Part shown: piece after piece, positions 26,401-32,463 of the stretch | Numbering within the stretch: position 1 is the first letter of the stretch | How the letters are laid out: every line of letters begins with the position of its first letter | Assembly: GCA_013407085.1 (NCBI GenBank) | Contig: JACCGJ010014956.1 | Span: 1 to 64,000, forward strand | Direction: 5' to 3' | Length of the DNA: 64,000 bases | Origin: Atriophallophorus winterbourni | Lineage: Eukaryota; Platyhelminthes; Trematoda; Plagiorchiida; Microphallidae | Notes under the pieces: generated by a model | Database searches by the model: none | Told to the model about the DNA's origin: nothing | What the model saw: the letters and a program-made list of their open reading frames with translations, nothing else | Made by a program: the position numbers and the translations under genes

Positions 26401-28685
26401 GGCCTGGATCAGGCTTGTGCTTTCATACATACATACTAATTGTTATATGAATTTGTTAGCCGATCCGGCAGCTTAGGCTGTTTATATCTGAGCTGCTTGC
26501 ATATGTTTTCTTCGTCGGTTTGTTTTCAGATTGCAGTCAAGAACAATGTGGATGTGTTTTACTTCGCCACGCTCGTACCTCTGCACATCCTTTTTGTGGA
26601 ATTCGGTGAATTGGCAAAAAATGTTTTTCTAACCACCTGGAAAGCGATACCTAGCGAGAACGAGAAGCAGTTCAATTTGGAAGAAATCCACTTGAATGCA
26701 GGTATTCACATTGGCCACGATTTGCTATTTTGTACATTCATTGTGGCTCAAGCACTTTACGGATAATAACATCAATCATAACGACCGAAAATGATAGCTT
26801 GCCGGTTAGATGCATGATATCATCAGTTCCCTACCATGAAGCCCATATTATTATTTACCTTTGTGGAAACATAACCATGATACAACTTGTTATGATGAAG
26901 CGGATGATACAGTAGTAGAGGTGTTGTTCTTAACCCAACGGTTGGGAAAGCAGAACAAATCTGGAAGGGAGCGTTTGAACGAAAGTCCAGTGTTCAATCT
27001 TCAATGTTTCTTGATCGTGGACATGGTTTGTATTTAAAGGTGTCAACGAGTGCAAGTACGGTTTAGTCCCGGAAAATAGTGGGTTGCTGGGTTAGAATAA
27101 AGCAATCAAAAAAACAACGGATACGTAGGTGAGAATGAATGAATGCACAAGCCTGATCCAGGCAAAGTGCCGCACAGTCAGAGACTGCACGTGGGCTAAG
27201 ATACTGTCAGGTTGCCCAGGCCTAGACAGATATGAGGGAGAAATAGAAATGGTAGCGAGACTCCAGCGTATTTCAGCATGCAGCTCACTACCGTTGGCTC
27301 ACTACCGTAGGTGAGTGCATAGCAGGATCAATGGGAGTTCGTTTCCAGTGTTCGGCATGACTCACACAACACAACTGCGCCCATTTTACGAACCTAATTG
27401 CATTAGCATGCTCTTTCGTTTCTCGGAGAATGTTCGCTGTGGCCTGTTAGCATGCTGGAGGAGATCATCAGATGATGATGAGATTACTCGCTCATATGAA
27501 AAATCCTTCAATTTATTTCAGGTCGGAATACCGTCATTTGACCACCCTTGAGTCACTGTAACGAAGGGCCACGACGCCTGTTGCCGGGCGAAAATTTCGC
27601 GCACATGGGCTGATCCACAGCCAGATTGCCTAGGAGACGTGCTAAATTGATTTGCTAGCGGTTGTGAGGTGCATGCAAATACACGCTGGAGTCTCACTGC
27701 CATTGCTATTTTCCTTTCCCATATCTGTCTAGGCCTAGGCAGCCTGCCAGTATCTTTGTCAGTGCGGTACTTTGCCTGGATCAAACTTGTGATTTCATAC
27801 CATACCATACGAAACGGGATATCACCTATCGGTAATCATCATCGGAAAATATCGTTGGTGTTCATGGTTTAGCCATTTGCTATCTGGTGGCAAATATTTC
27901 GCTCCCTTTCCCCGTGTATTGTCTCGCATTTCGCTTCTTGATGCACATAGCCATCAGGCTTTGTCATATCCATAACACTGCTTGGTCTCCTCTGACTGCC
28001 GCAAGGTTTTACAATTGTCCAGTACTTTTGTGCTGATTTTCGCGTTGATTGAATGAACACGCTACAGTCTCGCTCACATTATTTCTTGGGCGTGGGCAAG
28101 CTGTCTATGAACTTGTAGTGTATTTTGCCTTACTCGATTTCTGCTTGCGTATATGTACATACATGTCTTTTTTTTATCGTGATATCACCTTCATCAACGA
28201 CAACGATGTTCTGCATTTAATCGGCTCTTCTCGCCCATTTTTATTTGCTAAATCCACCTCAACCATGACATCCCTGATACTCCTACACTAAACGCCGTTG
28301 CTACGACGATATGTAGTTTGTGTTTTGGAGACGTAGCCGGGCAAGCCGTTGCTAATCAACAATTTTAACCGAGGAATACTTGCTATAAAATCTCAGGTTA
28401 ATTCTCAGTCATTCGTTTACACACACACACAGCTTAATCATTGCACCATTTCCCATGGGATGCTGTTACCGTTTTCGTTTAATTGTGGTGAATATTTTCG
28501 TTTGTTTTACAGACCAGTGTAGTGGGAAGTTGCAAATGAACAACATCTTTACGACCACCATCAGTCACGTTGAGGGCCAAGATATGTTGTATCTGGCTAT
28601 GAAGACGACCAACAATATTTTGGTGCTTGCAGAGCTGAAACTTCAGCCCGGTAACCCAACACTGACGGTCAGTTTCCCGTGTTAA
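4872..28685 (+). CDS. AP1B1/AP2B1: AP-1/AP-2 clathrin adaptor, large beta subunit (beta-adaptin); 12 exons
   Basis: Beta-adaptin is the large subunit of the heterotetrameric adaptors that link cargo and clathrin at the trans-Golgi (AP-1) and plasma membrane (AP-2). Many invertebrates use a single beta gene for both. Twelve exons join in consistent phase: 4872-5025, 5056-5161, 5199-5334, 5365-5741, 6610-6928, 10938-11216, 16880-17134, 18529-18885, 20709-20919, 24868-25253, 26530-26701 and 28513-28685. They give about 923 residues plus exon 1, close to the usual 935-950. The N-terminal HEAT-repeat trunk runs through exon 8. The hinge carries a clathrin box (LLDID), and exons 10-12 form the appendage (ear). 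The start in exon 1 and the last few residues are uncertain; the body is secure. Confidence 0.96.
5026..5055 (+). other. 30 bp intron (intron 1)
   Basis: It starts GTATTT and ends TTCAG. Removal restores the conserved KKGEMFELK reading. Length is 30 bp. Confidence 0.88.
5056..5161 (+). CDS. AP1B1/AP2B1: beta-adaptin exon 2
   Basis: Encodes [10 protein letters not shown] through MTVGKDVS, the start of the HEAT-repeat trunk. It is 106 nt and ends in phase 2. Confidence 0.93.
5162..5198 (+). other. 37 bp intron (intron 2)
   Basis: It starts GTAGTC and ends TTAAAG. Splicing gives [18 protein letters not shown], which matches the family. Confidence 0.88.
5199..5334 (+). CDS. AP1B1/AP2B1: beta-adaptin exon 3
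   Basis: Encodes [11 protein letters not shown] through MAVNTFVK of the trunk. It is 136 nt and ends in phase 0. Confidence 0.94.
5335..5364 (+). other. 30 bp intron (intron 3), in frame and stop-free
   Basis: GTATGT donor and TTCCAG acceptor. The 30 bp contain no stop and are a multiple of three, so retention would add ten residues ([10 protein letters not shown]) between TFVK and DCDDPN. The family has no insertion at this point, which shows it is an intron. Confidence 0.9.
5365..5741 (+). CDS. AP1B1/AP2B1: beta-adaptin exon 4
   Basis: Encodes [38 protein letters not shown] and [16 protein letters not shown], the most conserved HEAT repeats of the trunk, ending LNECTE. It is 377 nt and ends in phase 2. 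Confidence 0.97.
5742..6609 (+). other. Intron 4, no recognised element
   Basis: 868 bp between a GTAAGT donor and a TTTTTTTAG acceptor. A short CTT microsatellite lies near 5840. Nothing else is recognised. Confidence 0.8.
6610..6928 (+). CDS. AP1B1/AP2B1: beta-adaptin exon 5
   Basis: Begins [13 protein letters not shown] and includes [36 protein letters not shown] and ILKQEMK. It is 319 nt and ends in phase 0. Confidence 0.97.
7320..7880 (+). repeat. Interspersed repeat, about 560 bp, with A-rich tail
   Basis: A GC-rich block unlike the surrounding intron ends CTCATCCTCCAGGAGGAGAT, AGTCGCACAAAAG and then TAAAAAAGTAAAG. The same 3' sequence recurs at 31280-31315, and GGTACCCAAATCCCCAAGA has a counterpart near 31150. 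It is therefore a dispersed retroelement end (SINE-like or the ends of a LINE) rather than part of the gene. No coding domain is seen. Confidence 0.65.
8211..8446 (+). repeat. SINE-like repeat family S1, copy 1
   Basis: A full-length copy of a roughly 240 bp repeat running from GTGCACGGATGTGCAA through GTGCTAAATTG, TGAGCTGC, TCTCACT, CTGGGCAACCTGACAGTATC and TGCGGCACTTTGC to a CATACCATACCATA tail. Its 3' microsatellite tail and dispersed copies in both orientations indicate a retroposed SINE. No coding frame is conserved. A pol III A/B-box pair is not clean enough to claim. Confidence 0.8.
8806..8990 (+). repeat. S1 repeat, old diverged copy
   Basis: Weak but collinear match to the S1 order: GCTGCACATGTAACACCGTGT, then TATCTGTCTAGACCTTG, ACCTGACTGTATC and ATTTCATACA. 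It is much more decayed than the copies at 25.5 and 26.2 kb. Confidence 0.5.
9255..9350 (+). repeat. SINE-like family S2 (GAT-tailed), 3' fragment
   Basis: Matches the 3' end of a second repeat: GTTGTATGGGAGTTAAGCAC-type sequence, then TGTAATGCTGTCTATGATGATGATG. Other copies lie at about 16.7, 17.3-17.6, 23.7 and 54.8 kb. Confidence 0.5.
9457..9661 (-). repeat. SINE-like repeat S1, reverse copy
   Basis: Reads on the - strand as the S1 order with clear identity across AAGTGCCGCACAGTCAGAGA, GGTTGCCCGAGCCTGGATAG and CAGCATGCAGC. It lies in beta-adaptin intron 5. Confidence 0.75.
10478..10690 (+). repeat. S1 repeat, diverged copy
   Basis: Collinear with S1 (GTGCAGCATTTCTGTACAGC, GAGCTGCATGCGAAAAT, ATTATCTTAGCCCATGCGCA) with many substitutions. 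It stops about 250 bp before exon 6. Confidence 0.65.
10938..11216 (+). CDS. AP1B1/AP2B1: beta-adaptin exon 6
   Basis: Begins [20 protein letters not shown] and includes [28 protein letters not shown] and [18 protein letters not shown]. It is 279 nt, phase 0 at both ends. Confidence 0.97.
11420..11468. repeat. (AT)24 microsatellite
   Basis: Uninterrupted AT dinucleotides. It lies on the 3' side of the minus-strand RTE element and could be either that element's terminal simple repeat or an independent microsatellite. Confidence 0.95.
11605..15250 (-). mobile_element. RTE-like LINE, nearly intact, in beta-adaptin intron 6
   Basis: The element reads on the - strand, opposite to the host gene, with endonuclease and RT in one long frame of about 3.2 kb (14923 to 11712). 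It is broken once, by a single-base frameshift near 13036. The 3' side after the stop contains repeated TTCAAAAAA-type units (11615-11655) and then an (AT)n run; which of these is the true tail is unclear. The 5' boundary is estimated at 15.2-15.3 kb. Several decayed relatives lie nearby, so the family has been active in this genome. Confidence 0.87.
11712..14923 (-). pseudogene. RTE-type endonuclease/reverse transcriptase, one frameshift
   Basis: From ATG 14923 the first frame (648 codons) carries an APE endonuclease: SFNVRTL near residue 98, CLSETRLRD near 127, [15 protein letters not shown] and SDHALV. It continues into the RT start ([21 protein letters not shown]). A missing base after AAAAAGG shifts the frame. 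The other frame picks up exactly there with [15 protein letters not shown] and continues with [10 protein letters not shown], motif [24 protein letters not shown], motif [17 protein letters not shown], and the C-terminal [12 protein letters not shown] segment, ending at 11712. All catalytic motifs seen are intact. An intact sister copy would be competent for retrotransposition. Confidence 0.9.
15514..15735 (-). pseudogene. RTE C-terminal fragment, minus strand
   Basis: Reads [13 protein letters not shown] and RHGGQVKT, matching the C-terminal end of RTE-type proteins (compare the copy at 19.4-19.8 kb). Only about 80 codons remain. It abuts a fragment in the opposite orientation. Confidence 0.7.
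15736..16300 (+). pseudogene. RTE reverse-transcriptase fragment, plus strand, decayed
   Basis: Frame-broken but readable across frames: [11 protein letters not shown] with [10 protein letters not shown] (motif before RT), [46 protein letters not shown] and a ruined motif A region. It is the same RT block as in the 11.7-14.9 kb element but in the opposite orientation and with many stops. Confidence 0.72.
16382..16610 (+). repeat. S1 repeat, diverged copy
   Basis: Collinear S1 match (CTGTCTAGACTTGGGCAGCC, GGCAGTATATCAGCCCACTT, CTTTCGTGCATACATACA) with substantial divergence in the 5' half. Confidence 0.6.
16690..16775 (+). repeat. S2 repeat 3' fragment with GAT/GTT tail
   Basis: ACCGGTGTAATGCTGTCTGT followed by degenerate GATGATGTT triplets. 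It lies about 100 bp before exon 7. Confidence 0.5.
16880..17134 (+). CDS. AP1B1/AP2B1: beta-adaptin exon 7
   Basis: Encodes [55 protein letters not shown] and [17 protein letters not shown]. It is 255 nt, phase 0. Confidence 0.97.
17320..17600 (-). repeat. SINE-like family S2, reverse copy
   Basis: On the - strand this reads AGCTGTCATGCTGGTGTCAC, TACTCGTTCAC, GTGTAGGCACCTCAT, ATAGGTT, GTTGTATGACAGTCAAGCAT and GATGATAATGAT, the same order as the copy at 54.83-55.05 kb. A dispersed repeat with a GAT-type tail is the simplest reading. Confidence 0.65.
18529..18885 (+). CDS. AP1B1/AP2B1: beta-adaptin exon 8 (end of trunk, start of hinge)
   Basis: Encodes [59 protein letters not shown] and [14 protein letters not shown], the end of the trunk. 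The polar hinge then begins ([16 protein letters not shown]). It is 357 nt, phase 0. The preceding intron (17135-18528) otherwise holds only the S2 copy. Confidence 0.96.
19276..19405 (+). repeat. S1 repeat, 5' half only
   Basis: Weak S1 match (GGTAACATTTTGCTAAGTTG, ACTGAGCTACGTGTGGAAAC). It is truncated where the LINE fragment at 19409 begins. Confidence 0.45.
19409..19790 (-). pseudogene. RTE C-terminal fragment
   Basis: An open minus-strand frame of about 125 codons reads [55 protein letters not shown] and RRGGQVKTD, the post-RT C-terminal part of an RTE-type protein. It is 5' truncated and preserves only this part. It lies in beta-adaptin intron 8. Confidence 0.82.
20709..20919 (+). CDS. 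AP1B1/AP2B1: beta-adaptin exon 9 (hinge with clathrin box)
   Basis: Encodes the flexible hinge. It opens [14 protein letters not shown], in which LLDID fits the clathrin-box pattern (L-hydrophobic-x-hydrophobic-acidic) that binds the clathrin terminal domain. A second acidic leucine cluster, [13 protein letters not shown], follows. It is 211 nt, ending in phase 1. Sequence beyond the box is low in conservation, as expected of a hinge. Confidence 0.92.
21365..21570 (+). repeat. SINE-like repeat S1
   Basis: Good S1 match from CGTGCTAAATTGATTTGCCA through TCATATCTCTCTAGGC to GTATATACATACA. The first 40 bp are missing. Confidence 0.7.
22030..22290 (-). repeat. Dispersed repeat family D, reverse copy
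   Basis: On the - strand it reads CTTTGTCTGACGAAGTTTCG, GAAACGAAACGTTACC, TTCATTGCAAACTTTC and AATACCTTGCCATCC. The same order occurs at 33755-33905, and its first part at 30655-30730. No protein domain is recognised. Confidence 0.6.
22600..23340 (-). pseudogene. RTE 5' end: leader peptide and endonuclease N-terminus
   Basis: On the - strand, an N-terminal Met-Thr-rich segment (MTITTKPN, 23297) is followed by [27 protein letters not shown] and [16 protein letters not shown], the start of the APE endonuclease of an RTE-type LINE related to the 11.7-14.9 kb element. It stops after about 140 endonuclease codons with no RT. Most LINE fragments are 5' truncated, so a 5'-end-only piece points to later deletion or rearrangement. 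Confidence 0.78.
23341..23575 (-). repeat. Probable RTE 5' untranslated region
   Basis: Directly upstream (on the - strand) of the RTE leader. It shares the phrase CCCACAAGGCAG and a nearby GCGCGATGG with the equivalent place at 14935-14965 of the larger element. Confidence 0.45.
23695..23860 (+). repeat. SINE-like family S2, 3' part
   Basis: CCTTTCCCCATATCAT, GTTGTATGGGAGTTAAGCAC and AGTGTAATGCTGTCTATGAT match the copy ending at 55045. Confidence 0.6.
24868..25253 (+). CDS. AP1B1/AP2B1: beta-adaptin exon 10 (end of hinge, first appendage half)
   Basis: Starts [20 protein letters not shown] and enters the appendage with [60 protein letters not shown] and [16 protein letters not shown]. This is the immunoglobulin-like sandwich that, with the platform subdomain, recruits accessory endocytic proteins. 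It is 386 nt, ending in phase 0. Confidence 0.96.
25494..25731 (+). repeat. SINE-like repeat S1, young copy
   Basis: Nearly identical to the copy at 26195-26436 over its whole length and ends in CATACATACATAC. The low divergence marks recent insertions. Confidence 0.85.
26045..26155 (+). repeat. S1 repeat, old fragment
   Basis: Short collinear match (TTATATATCTGTCTAATTCT, AGCAGCCTGTCCGACTATG, GTGCTTTCATGG) directly before the young S1 copy. Confidence 0.45.
26195..26436 (+). repeat. SINE-like repeat S1, young full-length copy
   Basis: Runs from TGCACGGATGTGCAATCGTG to a CATACATACATAC tail. It differs from the neighbouring copy mainly in an added TCTATT unit before the C-run. It ends about 95 bp before exon 11. 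Confidence 0.85.
26530..26701 (+). CDS. AP1B1/AP2B1: beta-adaptin exon 11 (appendage platform)
   Basis: Encodes [38 protein letters not shown] and [18 protein letters not shown] of the C-terminal platform subdomain. It is 172 nt, ending in phase 1. Confidence 0.95.
27145..27305 (-). repeat. SINE-like repeat S1, reverse copy, truncated
   Basis: Very close to the consensus over its 3' two thirds. It lacks the 5' end, and GCTCACTACCG is duplicated at the break. Confidence 0.78.
27635..27810 (+). repeat. SINE-like repeat S1, 5' truncated
   Basis: Starts at CGTGCTAAATTGATTTGC, has a short internal deletion after CCAGTATC, and ends CATACCATACCATA. Confidence 0.75.
28012..28175 (+). repeat. S1 repeat, old diverged copy
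   Basis: Collinear remnants TCCAGTACTTTTGTGCTG, CACGCTACAGTCTCGCTCAC and GGGCGTGGGCAAGCTGTC, then a TACATACATG tail. Confidence 0.5.
28513..28685 (+). CDS. AP1B1/AP2B1: beta-adaptin exon 12 (terminal)
   Basis: Encodes [37 protein letters not shown] and [16 protein letters not shown]. The frame then stops after SFPC. Other beta-adaptins continue about 18-20 residues with a last helix. A GTCAGT donor at 28668 and a pyrimidine-rich acceptor ending at 28715 could define a 48 bp intron that replaces the last residues. The 3' end is therefore provisional. Confidence 0.88.
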
Positions 28686-29925
28686 TCCTCAACTGTTTTC
28701 TTCTTGTTGTTGTAGGGCGCTACCTGCCTCCCTGGTTATGGTGACTTATGGTATCTGAGTCATTGCCCTCAGCTCGATCTTTGTTAGTAGAGGTCAATTT
28801 ATCGGTATTTCCGTGGTCTCTCGGCATCGTGTTTAGTAGCGTCGTTGAAAAGTCTATGCAAAATTTTTACTCGAGCCAATGGCGAAAACGCATTCATATT
28901 TTATTTCGAGGATTGTGGTCGCATTTTCAATTCATCCAGATCAAGTATATTTCCTTAAATCAACTATGAAACATCGGTTGTTTCTATTCGGCACATTGCT
29001 TCGCCGTTCTAATCGGAACGATAAATGGAAGCCCAATGCGGCCTTTCATTTGGTTGTTCACTGTCAAAGACAGAAATACAAATACCGTTGTGTGACACCC
29101 ACCCCCATACAACCACGAATTCCGAAATAACTAGGTTATGTGACTTGGAAATCCACGTGATATTCGGTATAAGAACACTGGGTTGACGCGCTTATTCCTC
29201 GACTGGATTTTGTATCCATTCCGGTCTTATTGAAGCGATATGAGCACGCTCGTTTTCCAACACCTTTCGCTGTCATGCTCATAGCGCCCCGCCAGTTCTG
29301 TCTTTGAGAATAATCATACAAACACTACCAGTGCGTATTCAACAAGCACCTCTAATTTTTTTTCGGTATTTCACAGCGCTGAAGATCGTCCAGTGAAATG
29401 TGTTCTAAAATGGTGAACAGTCACCCCACCCCACCCCATCGGGTTGCAACGGGCATGTGAGGAAAGCCTCCGGATTCATTTTCACTTGTTTCCTCACAAC
29501 GTGTCGCGAAGACATGACTACTGCATCCTAAGCACCGTTGAGGCGATTGCTATCAAAATCTGTAGGCCTAACTTGTACATTGGCCAACAGAAATACCTTT
29601 TGAACTAGTTTGAGTATTATCATATGACAGATCCGTTTTTCATTTCTTCAAAGTATGTCTTGTAGATATTTCGTGTGAAATACTGAAAAGCACACCCTTC
29701 GCTCTAATCCAGTGTTTCGTTCACACGAACGGGAATTCTTAGTCAAACCTATGTGATTCTTATCTCTCGGTGTGATTAATCATTATGATCAAAAGTTGCA
29801 CGATCTTATTATTTCAATTTCCGTCTTTTTATCTCTCCCACTCGCATATGCATATCGTCATATCCAAGAGCAGATATAGCTGAATGTAGATCACGTCGCC
29901 GGCGTGCTACTGACACCGACTGACT
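28686..29925. other. Intergenic region after beta-adaptin
   Basis: No convincing gene. The open frames at 28879-29130 and 29136-29321 have no recognisable features. No canonical AATAAA is obvious close to the stop at 28685. Confidence 0.6.
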
Positions 29926-29929
29926 GCTG

Positions 29930-30065
29930 CCGGAGAGATTACCAAATCAGACTGTTTAGTCATTCTGGCAGCTGCTGAGCATGAAACCATAATGCGTTTG
30001 TGATGTGCATCCATGGTCAATACCGACCAAAGGAGACCGACAACAACATATCAGATCTGGTTGTA
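29930..30065 (+). repeat. 3' end of unassigned LINE family X
   Basis: GACTGTTTAGTCATTC, GAGCATGAAACCAT, GATGTGCATCCATGGTCAAT and CGACCAAAGGAGACCGAC match the 3' tail that follows the coding fragment at 51375-51845. Confidence 0.65.
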
Positions 30066-30654
30066 AGGTTTCTGCAGTCGGAGCTGCTACCCAATGAGCG
30101 TAATAACGCTTGTCTGATGCAGAGCTGGTAGACCTTGGTTCCTGGAGCAGTTGTAAAACATGCCCGATCGATATTTTTGTTTTGCTGTTTCGTATTTCTC
30201 GCTTCGCTTTCAATGCGTTCGTTTCAGCTCTCGTTGAAGTCCAAAGTGATGGATGTCTATCCATTCGTGCAAGCTGCGTTCGAGGCTATTTTGAAATGCT
30301 AGTTGCTGCGTTATTTTATTCGCTTCGCGGTAGTCCAGACGTTCGCGGGACTTTCAAATGCTTTTCTTCGCTCTTTTCGTGTTCATGACTTTGTTCGTTG
30401 TTTTCTTTTCCTCGTGCTTGTCGTTTATCTATTTTATATCCGTATTTGTTGTTCTCGGGTATCCGCTTCCTTTCGCCTCAACTAATTTTCTCTCTACAAT
30501 TAATGAATCTTTTAAAGCAAATTGGTCGTTTTCATGAGTGCATGGTTCTATTTGTGCTGAATGTGCTCGCCAATTATGATCCTTGTGCTCACGTGCCTTA
30601 CTATAGGCTGTTTAGCGCTAAGGTTACAAAACGCATGATGATGAATGGAATGTT

Positions 30655-30790
30655 TCCGTCCTGACTATCACCCTTAGTCAGACGAAGCTTCTGTGTTAGA
30701 AGCGAAGCATTACCCCAAAAATGATTTAACCGACTGCATACGAATTTTCTTTCATGATGACTACACGGTCGGTTCCATACATGTTCCAAT
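30655..30790 (+). repeat. Dispersed repeat family D, partial
   Basis: ACCCTTAGTCAGACGAAGCT and GAAGCGAAGCATTACC match the copies at 22.0-22.3 and 33.75-33.9 kb. Confidence 0.5.
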
Positions 30791-31084
30791 CAATTGCAGA
30801 ATTTCGTCCTCTTTCCGTTTCATTCGGTGTATTAGTGTATCGTGGTGAATTCGTCCTTTATGTTTATCAATACTGAGACCTTTGAAGTATTCACAACTTT
30901 GATCACAGTGGTCCACAATGGAAGGACTGAACTCGAGTTACAAGATCGACATTTGCGAAGGGATATTCGATCGATCGCCTTACCTAAACGCAGAATGAGT
31001 ATCAGTCAAAGGTGTCAGTGTGACAATAACGCTTCGTGTGGCTGCAATATTTCTGTGCTGCACATGACTATCACTGTGCTAGCT

Positions 31085-31320
31085 TGATTGTCTTTTGGAT
31101 CCCCGGTTTCCCTAAGTGTCCTGACCCGAGTGGTTCTGGGGACGCCACTTTGTACCCAAATTCCCAAGACTCTTCATGACTCGTGGACGATAGTCGATGC
31201 ACCCCATGCTCTCCCTGCGCGGAGCTCGCCTCTGATCGTCGAGCGTGGGCTGCTGCAATCCGCGACATCAACGAAGCCGACTCATCCTCCTGGAGGAGAT
31301 AGTCGCACAAAAGAAAGAAT
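31085..31320 (+). repeat. Second copy of the 7.3-7.9 kb repeat (3' half)
   Basis: Ends CTCATCCTCCTGGAGGAGAT then AGTCGCACAAAAG and an A-rich run, almost identical to 7828-7865, with TTGTACCCAAATTCCCAAGA upstream. The middle parts differ. Confidence 0.62.
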
Positions 31321-32194
31321 AAGGAGTGTCCTGATAGCATCTCATCCTACATATAATCAATCACACCAGGCTTGTGACTTTTATATACACGTGAATGAAG
31401 CCAGATATTAGAGACGACTGCGCGCCGTGAAGTGGTCGACCGATTTATTTTAATGTTGCATAAATTCTGGCACTAAACGGGTGGATCATTATTTTCGGTT
31501 GTGTTTAGCGTGTTTGTTGTGACTTCTCTTAACAACCTACGGAATCCCAACGGAAACATAACTCCAAGTCTTGGCAAACCCAAGTTCGTGTTTGAAATCG
31601 CGCTCTTAAATTTGTGCATTGAACCGTGTAACTTCCTTCTGAGTCCCATCAACAGATTTTGCGACGATTCTTTTACTTAATGCATTCAGACTGTGCAAAG
31701 AAGATTGAAATCAAAAAAATCTTCCCGGACACATGCGCATATGGAAACAAGAACAAAACGGGATCAAATGTTCGCTAACGAAATCCCTGATATTTTCTCT
31801 GACCACTGAGATTATCGGCTCCAAAGCCATCGTTCGAGAGAGAGAAATGTGAGGGAAAGGTCATTTTGTGTACAATAGATGTAAAATTGTGGCGATTGGC
31901 ACCATGCTAAAAACAAATAGTACACACAACGGGTGCCAGATTTTCAGATGGAATTGAAAGGAATTTCCAAAAGATAAGTAAGATGAAATTAAGTTACAGC
32001 CTTACCATGCAACTGTTTCGCCCAAGCTATGTTCTCTTGTGATGTGGTTTCGTTGGAAAGGTCGCTAGTGTAAAAATACTTTAAAAAGTGGACGGCAAAA
32101 TAAAAGCTGTTTCATGTTTCACTGAGAGGTGATTGCGAATAACCGGTATTTGTCGGAACTTTGGAAAATGTTAGTTTGAGTTGCGTGCAAACCG
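31321..32194. other. Intergenic / nuclear receptor 3' UTR region
   Basis: No coding signal. It lies downstream of the receptor stop (which reads leftward) and should contain its 3' UTR. A TTTATT (AATAAA on the - strand) at 31444-31449 is one possible polyadenylation signal, about 750 bp from the stop. Confidence 0.45.
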
Positions 32195-32463
32195 TTACTG
32201 AGTTTGTTGTTCCAAGGTTTGGCTCACGGTCGATGATGCGTCTGTCATTCCTGAGCTCGAGAGACTGGACCCAAAGGAATAGTCTGCGTTCATCTCTGTT
32301 ACGTCGGCGAGTTGAAACATTTGCATGTAAAGATCGGAGAATTGTAAATCTTTCATTTCTCGGTAGAGACGTTGGACGACGCTTCGATGTTCCGCGTTCA
32401 TTCGCGTGAGAATTTGTGCTGCTGCTTCCATATTTTGGTACATTCCCTCGGGTACACCTTGCG
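32195..32463 (-). CDS. 2DBD-NR exon 10: LBD helices 9-12 and C-terminus
   Basis: [40 protein letters not shown] and [15 protein letters not shown]. The LYMQMF core sits where the AF-2 coactivator helix is expected, with Gln in place of the usual Glu. A Ser-rich tail and the stop at 32195 follow. Confidence 0.88.
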
